Shown: piece after piece, positions 1 to 9,925 of the stretch
How positions within the stretch are numbered: position 1 is the stretch's first letter
Layout of the letters: each line of letters opens with the position of its first letter
Source of the DNA: Flavobacterium sp. AG291
GTDB taxonomy: Bacteria > Bacteroidota > Bacteroidia > Flavobacteriales > Flavobacteriaceae
Length of the DNA stretch: 64,000 bases
Assembly: GCF_003350375.1 (NCBI RefSeq)
Contig: NZ_QQAR01000014.1
Coordinates: 1-64,000, forward strand
Direction: 5' to 3'
Program-made: the position numbers and the translations under genes
Notes under the pieces: generated by a model
Told to the model about the DNA's origin: nothing
What the model saw: the letters and a program-made list of their open reading frames with translations, nothing else
Database searches by the model: none

Positions 1-104
1 AATATTTGATTCACTAAAGTACTGAGATATGCGATGCCTTTTTCATGCCTGTTGGTGACTCTAAAAATGTGTTTAGTCATGAGAATTTCTTTTGGAAGTA
101 ATAA

Positions 105-859
105 TTAAAAGTTTAATGTATTATAGTAGCTGTAACACCTTGGGCGTGCCATCATGGTGCTCTCTTCATTTCCGCATTTGTGGCAGACGTTCTCTTCGTA
201 AAATGGGTTTTAAAAATTAGCCTATGTCTAGTAGCAATTGTAACAATATGGTGCTGCGGGTTCGTAAGGGATTGAGGTTTCACAACGAATACAAAAACCA
301 GTTTTAACCCGTGCAGTCCGATGTGATTTTTGGATTTCAAAATTCCTTTCAGGTTTTGTAAATCTGTTATTAAAAATTTTTTAATCCGCAGATTGCAAAA
401 TTGATTTTACTTCAGAAGTGGCTTTTTGATAAAGTCTTGAATCGCTTTCTGAATCTATCAGTATGTCCGTTTCACGGTTATTCTTTTCGGAGAATTGGTA
501 CATATTCATTGAAGTTATTACCATACTATTTTTATTATAGTAACACTTCGCATGTAGATTTTCAAAGTAGTAAAGTTCTATACCGTTAAGTTCTGCAATT
601 AGAGCCTTTTCGTTGGAGTGTAAATCTTCTTTGCCATAAATGATTTTGATTCGTACACGTCGGTTAGAGGCATCTTTGAGTCGCTCAAAAAATGTTTTCG
701 AAATCTGTAGATAAGGAGATACCAAAACAAGTTCATATTTGCTTCGATAATTATATTTTCGATATAGTGAGAAGCGCCATTTGTTGTTAGGAACTCTGCT
801 ATGGTAATAAGGTGATTGGTCAATTCTGCAATTTTATAAATAGAAAATGGATTAACCAA
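105..859 (-). pseudogene. Broken phospholipase D-like nuclease with zinc-ribbon tail
   Basis: Minus-strand remnants of one protein are spread over several frames. From 859 the frame gives a start and LTTNGASHYIENIIIEA. One base then appears to be missing near 735-750, and the reading continues in the frame ending at 381 with VSPYLQISKTFFERL and the HKD-like motif LHAKCYYN followed by ITSMNMYQFSEKNNRE. This is the pattern of small PLD-superfamily nucleases. Past the stop at 381, a third frame (about 235-300) still encodes two CxxC pairs (CIRC...YCYNC), and a CHKCG segment lies near 175-190, as in PLD proteins with C-terminal zinc ribbons. At least one frameshift and several stops make it non-functional. 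The family call rests on motif recognition only. Confidence 0.65.
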
Positions 860-971
860 ATTACAATATCCTAGTCAAAATTTACCCTTAATTGTTTTTA
901 TCCTCTGAACCGTATTACATTAGTTTGAAGCATAGAAAAGGCTGTGGTCGATTGCCTTGTCCGCGGCAATG

Positions 972-1031
972 GCAAGATGCCCCGTTGTCGGACAACGGCA
1001 TCTTGCTGCCCCATACTCCGGAGTCGTGGGG
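972..1031. other. Putative oriT: two GC-rich stem-loops before mob genes
   Basis: Two inverted repeats sit in a GC-rich patch unlike the AT-rich surroundings, directly upstream of the mobilization pseudogenes. The first (972-1006) pairs GCAAGATGCC with GGCATCTTGC, continued by CCGTTGT/ACAACGG around a short loop with a two-base bulge. The second (1009-1031) pairs CCCCA with TGGGG around the palindrome ACTCCGGAGT. Location and structure suit a transfer origin; the nick site cannot be assigned by eye. Confidence 0.4.
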
Positions 1032-1077
1032 GGGACACTGATATGCTTTACAGCTGTTGAATCAATGAAAGGATATT

Positions 1078-1463
1078 ATGGAGGCTGAAGACAACAACCG
1101 TAAAAGGCGTATCTATGTGGGCCTTACTGACAAAGAATTTACTACCCTTGAAAATCACTTCAAGAATACTACCTGTCGCAGCGTAAGCGACTATGTGAGG
1201 CACTGCTTATTCAGCAAACCAATCACCACCCTCACAAGGGATGCTTCAGCTGATGAAGCCATCATGCAAATGAGCCCCTTAACCGCGAGCTGAATGCTAT
1301 TGGTAACAACTTTAACCAGCTGGTCAGGAAGATAAATGCAGCGTCACAAGCAGCTGAAATTAAAGGTTTGCTTCTTTTTGACAGCCAAAAGAAAGCAATG
1401 TTCTCTAAGATTAATGAGGTAAAAGAACAACTTCAAAAGCTTTCTAAAAGATGGTTGCAATAA
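1078..1463 (+). pseudogene. Frameshifted MobC-like relaxosome accessory protein
   Basis: The first 65 or so residues (RRIYVGLTDKEF, then SVSDYVRHCLF) match the ribbon-helix-helix type start of mobilization proteins that help a relaxase bind oriT. Near 1276 the frame is lost at CCCCTTAA. The expected second half (LNRELNAIGNNFNQLVRKIN) continues in another frame and stops at 1463, overlapping the relaxase ATG at 1451 as in an intact mob operon. About 125 residues result if the frame is restored, a normal length for this family. The stop at 1293 therefore truncates the protein; a sequencing error would be the alternative, but the next gene is broken in several places too. Confidence 0.65.
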
Positions 1464-2694
1464 TCAAGACTAGGCATTCTATCAGGTCGATGCTTAACTA
1501 CAACGAAAAGAAGATTAAGGAAGGCAAAGCAGAATGCATTTGCCAGGGAAATTATCCTGTGGATGCCGAGAAGTTAACCTATTCAATAAAGCTGAATCGA
1601 CTTGACAAGCAATGCAAGCTCAATGAGAATGTGAAGCGCAACACGGTTCATATCTCACTGAACTTTGACCCCAAGTGAGGCAAGCCTGCCTAAAGAAAAA
1701 TTATTGGAGGTAGCAGGGAATTATATGGATAAGATTGGTTTTGGAAATCAGCCATATTTAATCTATCAACATCACGATGCAGGGCATCCTCATTTACATA
1801 TTACAACCACTAATGTAATGGAAAATGGAAAGCGGATTGCCATGCACAATATCGGCAAAGACATATCGGAACCGGCACGCAAGGAAATTGAAGAGGTCTT
1901 CAATCTTGTAAAAGCGGAGAACCAAAAAAAGAAGGAATACAAACCAGAGGCTGTTTCAGCAAGAGTCCAATATGGCAAAACAGAAACTAAAAAAGCAATT
2001 GATAATGTACTAAACTTTGTAGTAAACAATTATAAGTACACAAGCCTGCCAGAACTAAATGCAGTGCTAAAACTGTACAATATTGAAGCTGACAAGGGAA
2101 CAGGAAATTCTAGGGTTGCGAAGCATAATGGATTGCTGTACCATGCACTTGATTAAAAAGGAAACCGCATTGGCGTTCCAATAAAGGCCAGCATGTTTTT
2201 ATGATAAGCCAACATTGAAGAATCTGGAAAAGAAATTTATTGTCAATGAGATAAAGCGGCAACCGGATAAAGCCAGGATCAAAACTTCGATTGACTCAGT
2301 TTTTCTAAATGGTAAAATTATTATTCTGCCTCAACTTTTGAGGCAACTTCAAAAGGAGGGTGTTGATACAGTCTTGCGTCAGAATGCCGAAGGGTTGGTG
2401 TATGGTGTTACATTTGTTGACCATAAGACTAAATCTGTTTTTAATGGGAGCAGCATAGGGAAGGATTATAGTGCGAAAGGATTGCAGGATATGCTAGTAA
2501 TGAAACAAGAAAAGGTTGGACAGGAAATCGATTATTCGCGAAAAGAATTAACTGATGTTTTGCATGAGCATAGTGCCTCTATGGGGATAAAAGGTCTGAC
2601 TAATTTTTTGGACATTTTAATGAGGGTGGAGAATAATTTTGATGATGTGTACAAAGAGCTTAAAAGACGAAGAACGAAAAGAAGTCAAAGATAA
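1451..2694 (+). pseudogene. Decayed MobA/BfmA-type relaxase
   Basis: Three consecutive open frames (1451-1678, 1665-2156, 2215-2694) join into one relaxase-like protein of about 410 residues. The N-terminal piece has the MVAIIKTRHSIRSMLNYNE start, and the second carries the metal-binding motif HHDAGHPHLHI of the HUH nicking domain. Lesions: one extra base near 1672 (DPK-stop where DPSEAS would follow), an apparent GAA-to-TAA nonsense change after LYHALD at 2154, and one extra T near 2200. Three independent lesions make a real pseudogene much likelier than sequencing error. With its MobC-like neighbour and the oriT-like stem-loops it is the relic of a mobilizable element. Confidence 0.7.
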
Positions 2695-2845
2695 TTATTT
2701 TAATCCACAGAAATATTAGAAAACTATAGGATTGCAGTAAACTTGCAGTTTTGAATAAGTTTTACATTTTATTTTTTTTCCCTTATTGTAGTTGTGGAAA
2801 TAGCTGTAAAATTCCCTCCATCCATATTTCGTAAGATTATTTTTA

Positions 2846-2853
2846 TATTTTTG
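2846..2853 (+). promoter_or_regulatory. Candidate -7 box for first RHS unit
   Basis: TATTTTTG matches the Bacteroidota -7 consensus TAnnTTTG and lies 18 bases ahead of the ATG at 2872. No convincing -33 TTG was found at the usual distance. The position also argues against a start upstream of 2872. Confidence 0.35.
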
Positions 2854-2871
2854 TATCAAAATCAATCTGCC

Positions 2872-5800
2872 ATGTTTAAATATTTTAGTGTAATTATTTG
2901 CCTGTTTTTTTTTAATACAATTTCTGCGCAATCGGATGTCGTACCTAAAATTCAAAGCCCAAATGCTGCTGCTATTGACAAGTATGGAGAAGTTCCTGTA
3001 AATTTATTTACGGGTTCTCCCAGAATTTCTATACCGTTGCATACCATTGTGTCTGGATCAATAAAATTACCAATTAGTTTAAATTATCATCCGGCATCTG
3101 TAAAGCCTAATCAACATCCTGGATGGGTTGGTCTAGGATGGAATATAGAATGCTATGGAATAATTTCACGCACTTTAAAAGGAAAACTTGACGAATTTGG
3201 GGGGAGTACAAGTGAAGGAGCTATAGTTCCATATTATCCGAATGCATCTTCGCAAATATCTGGAAGTGAAAAAGTAAATAACACTACTGATTGGTATTCG
3301 TCATCAGCACTTCATAATTACTATACTTTACAACCCGGAGAAGCTGTAGACACAGATGTAGAAGCGGATGAATTTACATTTAATTTTTTTGGACATAGTG
3401 GTAAATTTTATTATGCTGGCCCAAGTTTGGGATGGGTAGTAATATCAAACGAAAATATAAAAATTGAAATGGATGGCTTTCTGGAGCCAACTCAGATTAT
3501 CGCTGAAATAAATCAATATACACCCAGCTATACACTTGGGTACAATGAGGCTACTTTACAACCTAGAATGTTTCTTGGTTTTACACTGACCATGGAAGAC
3601 GGAAGCAAATATACATTTGGAGGAAGTGATGCAGTAGAATTTAGTTCCCCTTACGGAGCAGCACCATTTCCTGGTGTAAGGGCAGATTCATGGCTTCTTA
3701 AAAAGGTAACCGATGTTTATGGCAATACCGTTAACTTTCAATATAATCGAGATTATATTAACTGTGCGCTTTCCGGCACTTTTATAAACAAATACGCCAC
3801 TTGTGTAACTAATGGAGGGTTATCCCAAAGCGGATCTGAATTTAGTTTTCAGCCTGTCAATATGACGAAACTATCTGGTAGTTATATTTTTCCAATGTAT
3901 TTGCAGAAAATAACCTCTAGTACCGAAACAATCCAGTTTTTAAGTTCTGTAGCTCAAAACATTACCCGATATACTGATCTGCAGCTCAATCCTTGGAATC
4001 CTCAGGACCCTAACTTAACCTTAATTGACAAAAACATTGCTAACCTGCAGTGGAAAAAACTTGATAATTTTGTGGTTAGGAATAACAATAATCTTAGCGG
4101 CGCATATGTAAGATCTTATAATTTCGGATATATAAGCTCACCTATTCAACGACTTACTCTTGGAAGCTTCCAAGAAAGTACAGGAGGACCTAATTCTAAA
4201 CATTATACATTTAGCTATGACGCATTAGAAACTCTGCCTGGTTTTAATGGTAATTATACGGATCATTGGGGTTTTTACAACAATATTGACATTACTGGTG
4301 CATCAGCATCACAAATTTATAATCTTAAAGAACCCAATCCAACATATACTATTAAAGGACTTCTCAATAAAATAAGGTATCCTGCCGGAGGATATACAGA
4401 ATTTACATGGGAGGCTAACTCTTATTCAAAAGTAGTTTCAAATGCCCGTAATTCGCTTGCATCAATTACAGGTTATGCTGGTGGGGGCAGGATTAGAGAA
4501 GTGAGAAATTATAGCGCGACAGGTCAATTGTCAGATAAGAAAAATTATTATTATGTGACAGGCTATTCTTCCTCGACTAATCCTTCAACTCTTTCATCAA
4601 GTGGTGTATTAAATGGTACACCAAGGTATAATTTTTACAGTCCTAATAGAGTGAGCTATACAGGCGCTACTACTGTGACGTATGGAGAGACAAGTCTTTA
4701 CACTGCAGCCAATTACAGCTACAGTGGAGGTTCACATATAGGCTATAATGAAGTGACAGAAGTAAATGCCGACGGCTCTTACACCAAACATTATTTTACA
4801 AATTATGGTGTTGATATAAATGGAGTCAGTCACTTTGACCAAGCACCATTAGGAAGTATTGGATGGATTACAGGAGATGATCCATATATGCCATTTTCAT
4901 CACTTGAATTGGAAAGAGGATTTGAAACAGCTGTGTTTGATTATAAATCAAATAATATTTTGTTGCGAAAAAAAAATATCTTCTTTAGGACAGATTTAGG
5001 CAGGTTTAATGAATTTGTAAAACAGATAATTTTTACAAACTCTTATGGATGCAATGTCGGTAGTGCTCTTCAATTCGTAGCTTCTAATAAGATCTTTAAG
5101 TATAATTATTATCCTGTAAAAACTGAGCTTACCACTTACGATTCTTCGGGTAATAATCCTGTAGTTGAAACTAAAACTTTCACATATAATAATTATAACC
5201 AGTTAGCAAGTGAAACTGCCAATACATCTGTAAGTAATGAAAATGAGATTGTTAGATACTACTACCCTAACGATCTCCCAACCGACCCACAAATGTCTAC
5301 ACTTATAACTGCCAATAGGATAAATTCGGTCATACTTACCGAAACCTATCGTAATACACAAAAACTTACAGCGAAGAAGAACATTTATGCTAATGATGTA
5401 TCAACAGGAAATCTTCCACTAGTAAAATATGAATATGCAGCCAAGTATCCTAATAGCTTACCAAGCGTTACATCTCCTCCGGTAGGCCAAATGGAGAGAT
5501 TGTTAACCTATGTTAAATATGATACTGATAGCAACGGTAATGCGAATGGTAAACTTTTGGAGTATAATAAAGAGAAAGGTATACCAGTAAGTATAATATG
5601 GGGATATAATAAGCAATTACCTATTGCTATAATTGAAGGAGCACCTTATAGTACTATTGAGCCTTATGTATCAAATTTACAAAATATATCAGATTTAGAT
5701 ATCGATTCAGGACCTAATGGGCCGTCTGAAAACAACTTACGTGTCCAGTTAAATGGTATGAGAGATGCATTACTCTTATCCAACCCAACACTGAAAATAA

Positions 5801-5961
5801 AAACGTATACACACAATTACATTGCAGGAGTTACTAGTATAACCGACGAAAAAAATTATACAACTTTTTATGAGTATAATAATTTACTCTATGTAAAAAG
5901 TATTAAAGATATTGACGGAAATATTTTAGAAGAGTTTGAATACCAATACAAAATGAACTAA
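2872..5961 (+). CDS. YD-repeat/RHS partner protein, unit 1
   Basis: Secreted protein of 1029 residues starting with a clear signal peptide (MFKYFSVIICLFFFNTISAQ); the longer frame from 2794 would bury that signal, so 2872 is preferred. The N-terminal part (YGEVPVNLFTGSPRISIPL, LPISLNYHPASVK, GWVGLGWNIE) is the typical opening of Bacteroidota proteins made beside RHS toxins, reminiscent of SpvB/TcB shells. YD-type motifs run through the rest, ending in YEYNNLLYVKSIKD. It is followed after 9 bases by the RHS-core toxin gene, with which it presumably forms one shell. It is a diverged paralogue of the gene at 22541-26176. Function as the shell half is inferred from family context. Confidence 0.75.
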   Translation: MFKYFSVIICLFFFNTISAQSDVVPKIQSPNAAAIDKYGEVPVNLFTGSPRISIPLHTIVSGSIKLPISLNYHPASVKPNQHPGWVGLGWNIECYGIISRTLKGKLDEFGGSTSEGAIVPYYPNASSQISGSEKVNNTTDWYSSSALHNYYTLQPGEAVDTDVEADEFTFNFFGHSGKFYYAGPSLGWVVISNENIKIEMDGFLEPTQIIAEINQYTPSYTLGYNEATLQPRMFLGFTLTMEDGSKYTFGGSDAVEFSSPYGAAPFPGVRADSWLLKKVTDVYGNTVNFQYNRDYINCALSGTFINKYATCVTNGGLSQSGSEFSFQPVNMTKLSGSYIFPMYLQKITSSTETIQFLSSVAQNITRYTDLQLNPWNPQDPNLTLIDKNIANLQWKKLDNFVVRNNNNLSGAYVRSYNFGYISSPIQRLTLGSFQESTGGPNSKHYTFSYDALETLPGFNGNYTDHWGFYNNIDITGASASQIYNLKEPNPTYTIKGLLNKIRYPAGGYTEFTWEANSYSKVVSNARNSLASITGYAGGGRIREVRNYSATGQLSDKKNYYYVTGYSSSTNPSTLSSSGVLNGTPRYNFYSPNRVSYTGATTVTYGETSLYTAANYSYSGGSHIGYNEVTEVNADGSYTKHYFTNYGVDINGVSHFDQAPLGSIGWITGDDPYMPFSSLELERGFETAVFDYKSNNILLRKKNIFFRTDLGRFNEFVKQIIFTNSYGCNVGSALQFVASNKIFKYNYYPVKTELTTYDSSGNNPVVETKTFTYNNYNQLASETANTSVSNENEIVRYYYPNDLPTDPQMSTLITANRINSVILTETYRNTQKLTAKKNIYANDVSTGNLPLVKYEYAAKYPNSLPSVTSPPVGQMERLLTYVKYDTDSNGNANGKLLEYNKEKGIPVSIIWGYNKQLPIAIIEGAPYSTIEPYVSNLQNISDLDIDSGPNGPSENNLRVQLNGMRDALLLSNPTLKIKTYTHNYIAGVTSITDEKNYTTFYEYNNLLYVKSIKDIDGNILEEFEYQYKMN

Positions 5962-5970
5962 AACCAAACC

Positions 5971-8900
5971 ATGAAAAAACAATTCTTACTCCTGTTACTA
6001 TTACCTGTTTTTAGTTTTGCACAGGTAATGGATCGAACTTTTATTAAGTCGACTAAATATAAGATCGCTACAACCAATACAATAATTAACCCTACGGTAC
6101 AGCAAGCACAGATAACCAAAATTTTTTACGATGGGCTTGGGCGCCCTGCACACCAGATAAATTACCAAGCTTCACCTTCTGGTAAAAATATTGTACAATA
6201 TTTTGAGTATGACCCTTTAGGTCGTGAAAGCAGGAATTATTTACCCTATCCATCATCGTTAAATGATCTGAATTATGAAGATGGGCTTCAAAGTAAAACT
6301 GTATCATATTACCAAGGTATTTATGGCATAAATGAAACTAATCCTTATAGTGAAAAATTTTTTGAAGCCTCACCTCTGAATAAGATAATGGAGCAGACAG
6401 CTCCAGGTCTTGCATGGCTCGGCGATCCGAACAGTGATGCCGACCATACTATTAAATTAGTTTACTCAAGTAATTTAAGTAATGAAGTGCGAAAATTTAG
6501 TGTAAATTTTCCAATAGTAAATGGGATAGAAAACACAGAAGCTCCATCGCTTATTGTAACTACAGATTATGAAGCCAATCAGTTATTCAAGACAATTACC
6601 AAAAATGAAAACTGGACCAGCACATCGGGAGACAATAAGACATCGCAGGAGTTCAAAGACAAACAAGGCAGGATTATTTTAAAAAGGTCATTTAATGCCG
6701 GAGTTCCTCATGACACTTATTATGTTTATGACAAATATGGTAACCTCACATATGTAATACCTCCCTTAGCCAATAGCTCTGTCGGTATAACAAGTATAAG
6801 TGCAGCTGACCTTGACAATCTGTGCTATCAATATAAATATGACTATAAAAACCGTCTTGTAGAAAAGAAATTACCTGGAAAAGGCTGGGAATATCTGGTA
6901 TATGATAGCCTGGACAGGGTTGTACTTACACAGGACAAAGAATTAAGGAATCTTGGTAAGTGGCTTTTTACTAAATATGATAAATTTAACCGAGTTGCCT
7001 TAACAGGCAAGTTTTCCAACAATGTAAGCCGTGCTACAATACAAACGGCGGTAAATGCATGGCCAACATTAAATGTTACCAGTACAACAGCAGTAGGTTT
7101 TACTATGAATACTCAGGGCGTATACTATACAAATAGTTCTTATCCAACTACATTACATGCTGTACCAACAACGAGTATGGAATTACTTACTGTAAATTAT
7201 TATGATGACTATAGGTTTGCTAACCAAGCCTTAGTACCAACATCTGTTTATGGAACCAATAACGTAACTGCGAATGTTAACTCTCTTCCTACGGGTTCAG
7301 TGGTGAGGGTATTAGATACAGATAAATGGATTACCAATTTTACAGCATATGATAAAAAAGCAAAACCCATCTATCAGTATACCAAAGACAACTACTTAGA
7401 TTATGATTCAAACACAAAAATAAGATTGGAGCCAATAACGGGATTAGTGTTGGAAACCTCCTTTAATAGTAATCAAAAAATAACTACGTCAAGTTTAACA
7501 TACTGGAATCCATTAACAATTACGGATTACTATACATACGACCATGTCGGTAGGGCACTCACACACACCCAAAAAAGTTCTAATAATAGCTCATTAGAAT
7601 TAATAGCATTCAATAAATATAATGAATTAGGGCAGTTAATTCAAAAAAAGGTGGGAGGCTATTATAATCCAAATGATATTTATGATCAGGTAAATGGTTT
7701 ACAAGTAGTAGATTATGATTATAATATAAGAGGTTGGCTCAAAAGCATAAATACCCCTGAAACAGCTTACCCAGGTTATTATACTTCATTGTTTACATTA
7801 AATTTGAGCTATGAGACCGGAGCTTCAGCACTTTATAATGGAAATATAAGTAATCTTCTTTCTATGACACCTAACGATGGTAGTCCAAGAGGTAGAGGCT
7901 ACGATTATTTTTATGACGACCTTAATAGGCTTACCAGTACAAGTAATTATCTCTTATCAAGGGCTAGAACTTCCCAACCTTATAATGAAACAATACAGTA
8001 CGATAAAAATGGAAATATAACAAACCTTACACGGGGGGGGTGGCTTTCAAACGGTACAACATCTAATACTATTGACCAACTTTCATATACTTACACTGGA
8101 AATAAGCTAGACAACGTGAATGATACTGGTACAGCCTCTGAGAGTTTCATAGATGGGAATGTTGCGTCTGTAACCGGAGTAAAGGATTATTGGTACGATG
8201 ATAATGGTAACATGACAAGAGATTTAAATAAAGGCATCGGTAGTGCGACAACACACGGTATAATGTATAATCATCTTAATCTTCCAACTACCATAACATT
8301 TAGTGAGGGTAGTTTTATAAACTATGTTTATGACGCATCAGGTAAAAAACTTGAAAAAAGGGTGACTGAAACTATTGGTGGAACACCTACTATTACGCAG
8401 TATCATGGTACACTTGTGTACCAAAAAACACCATCGGATCAATATGCAGAGCTTCAATTTATACCACATAACGAAGGATATGCTATAAAGAATAGTCAAG
8501 GTAAACTTGACTATATTTACCAGTATAAAGATCATTTGGGAAATGTAAGGACGAGTTATACCGCTACAACTAAATTACTCTCAAGTACCACATTTGATTC
8601 CTCGGCAGGAGGCTTTATAGTAAAAGGAGGAGCAACATCTGTCCTCCAGTCTGGGGCTATGGTGGTAAGCGCAACTGGGGCTTATCAAGGGGTAAGGAAA
8701 AATATTAGCAACACGGCTGTACCGGGGCAACGCTTTAGGTTTAACGTAATCGCTGACAGGGGAACAACTGATGCAGTACGAATTTTTATATCAGAGGCAA
8801 ATCCTGTAACAGGTTTGTGGACTGAATACCTGATAGCTCGTCTGGCACCAGGTCAACAAACGCTTAATTTTGATTATGTTGTAAAGGAACAAAGTATAAT

Positions 8901-9918
8901 TAATCTAACTTTGGATAAAGAAGAAACAAGTACACAATTAAATATTACAACAAACTTTAAATTGTTAAATTTTGAAGTTTATAACGTTACCACCCAAATT
9001 ATTGAAGAAAACAATTATTATCCTTTTGGCCTTACGCATAAAGGTTATAATTTTACAAATACAGGGGGAAATAGTGTAGCGCAAAAGATTAAGTACAACG
9101 GTAAAGAGCTACAAGACGAGCTGGGACTTGGAATTTATGATTATGGAGCAAGGAATTATGACCCTGCAATTGGTAGATGGTTTAATATTGACCCATTGGC
9201 GGAGAAATATTATCAGTTTTCACCATATAATTATGCTATAAATGACCCACTTAGTCATATTGACCCAGATGGAAGAGATATAGAGAATATTACTGGAGGT
9301 GTTAGATTTACTGGTGAAGATGCTAAGAAAGCTTTTACTTCAATAAAAACTCAACTTGACAATAAAGAAGGCTTTAAAGGAATACATTTTGTATATGAGT
9401 CTAGAACTCCTTCTATTTATGGACATACATTAAATTCTTTTAGAAAAGGAAAACCTAATGTTTTACATTATGACTCTAATACCAAGGCAAGAGATGAAAG
9501 AAGAAAAGAAAATTTTAAAAATAGTGGACTTACTACTAAACCAGGTTTTCATAGAGATGAATATCCGTATGCATCTACAATTGAAGGTTCAAATGCTGAT
9601 GTAGCTTATGTTCCTGCATCTGAAAATCTATCTCAGGGAGGAAGTTTAAGTCGTCTTTATAGTACATTAGAATCTGGAGACTCTTTTCTTGTTTTTCCTG
9701 TTCCTATTGAAAAAGAAAGAGAGCCAGGAAGGGTTCCTGCTCCATATAAAAGACCAGCACCTGTTAATGATGACCAAATTAACTATAACCCCATTCTAAC
9801 ACCTAGGGGTGTGGCGACAGCAGTTGGAACTGCAACGGCAGCTTATATAATTTATAAAGCAATTGTTGGATTGGCCACGTTTGAATGTGGAGGTTGTGGT
9901 CTTCTAGTTACCCCTTAA
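5971..9918 (+). CDS. RHS-core polymorphic toxin with NucA/NucB-type DNase tip
   Basis: 1315 residues with signal peptide MKKQFLLLLLLPVFSFAQ, a DUF6443-like N-terminal region, many YD repeats, a beta-sandwich-like insert (about residues 870-1010), then the RHS-associated core (YYPFGLTHKGYNF, KIKYNGKELQDELG, ARNYDPAIGRWFNIDPLA, ending DPDG at 1098). The unique tip holds DEYPYAST at 1196-1203 followed by VPASENLSQGGSL, which is the signature of NucA/NucB deoxyribonucleases; Asp1196/Glu1197 and the later Glu/Gln would be catalytic in that family. After the nuclease comes a hydrophobic stretch and a Cys-rich end (CGGCG). The next gene is the probable immunity partner. The DNase assignment is by motif and is fairly strong. 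Confidence 0.8.
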   Translation: MKKQFLLLLLLPVFSFAQVMDRTFIKSTKYKIATTNTIINPTVQQAQITKIFYDGLGRPAHQINYQASPSGKNIVQYFEYDPLGRESRNYLPYPSSLNDLNYEDGLQSKTVSYYQGIYGINETNPYSEKFFEASPLNKIMEQTAPGLAWLGDPNSDADHTIKLVYSSNLSNEVRKFSVNFPIVNGIENTEAPSLIVTTDYEANQLFKTITKNENWTSTSGDNKTSQEFKDKQGRIILKRSFNAGVPHDTYYVYDKYGNLTYVIPPLANSSVGITSISAADLDNLCYQYKYDYKNRLVEKKLPGKGWEYLVYDSLDRVVLTQDKELRNLGKWLFTKYDKFNRVALTGKFSNNVSRATIQTAVNAWPTLNVTSTTAVGFTMNTQGVYYTNSSYPTTLHAVPTTSMELLTVNYYDDYRFANQALVPTSVYGTNNVTANVNSLPTGSVVRVLDTDKWITNFTAYDKKAKPIYQYTKDNYLDYDSNTKIRLEPITGLVLETSFNSNQKITTSSLTYWNPLTITDYYTYDHVGRALTHTQKSSNNSSLELIAFNKYNELGQLIQKKVGGYYNPNDIYDQVNGLQVVDYDYNIRGWLKSINTPETAYPGYYTSLFTLNLSYETGASALYNGNISNLLSMTPNDGSPRGRGYDYFYDDLNRLTSTSNYLLSRARTSQPYNETIQYDKNGNITNLTRGGWLSNGTTSNTIDQLSYTYTGNKLDNVNDTGTASESFIDGNVASVTGVKDYWYDDNGNMTRDLNKGIGSATTHGIMYNHLNLPTTITFSEGSFINYVYDASGKKLEKRVTETIGGTPTITQYHGTLVYQKTPSDQYAELQFIPHNEGYAIKNSQGKLDYIYQYKDHLGNVRTSYTATTKLLSSTTFDSSAGGFIVKGGATSVLQSGAMVVSATGAYQGVRKNISNTAVPGQRFRFNVIADRGTTDAVRIFISEANPVTGLWTEYLIARLAPGQQTLNFDYVVKEQSIINLTLDKEETSTQLNITTNFKLLNFEVYNVTTQIIEENNYYPFGLTHKGYNFTNTGGNSVAQKIKYNGKELQDELGLGIYDYGARNYDPAIGRWFNIDPLAEKYYQFSPYNYAINDPLSHIDPDGRDIENITGGVRFTGEDAKKAFTSIKTQLDNKEGFKGIHFVYESRTPSIYGHTLNSFRKGKPNVLHYDSNTKARDERRKENFKNSGLTTKPGFHRDEYPYASTIEGSNADVAYVPASENLSQGGSLSRLYSTLESGDSFLVFPVPIEKEREPGRVPAPYKRPAPVNDDQINYNPILTPRGVATAVGTATAAYIIYKAIVGLATFECGGCGLLVTP

Positions 9919-9925
9919 AATCTAT

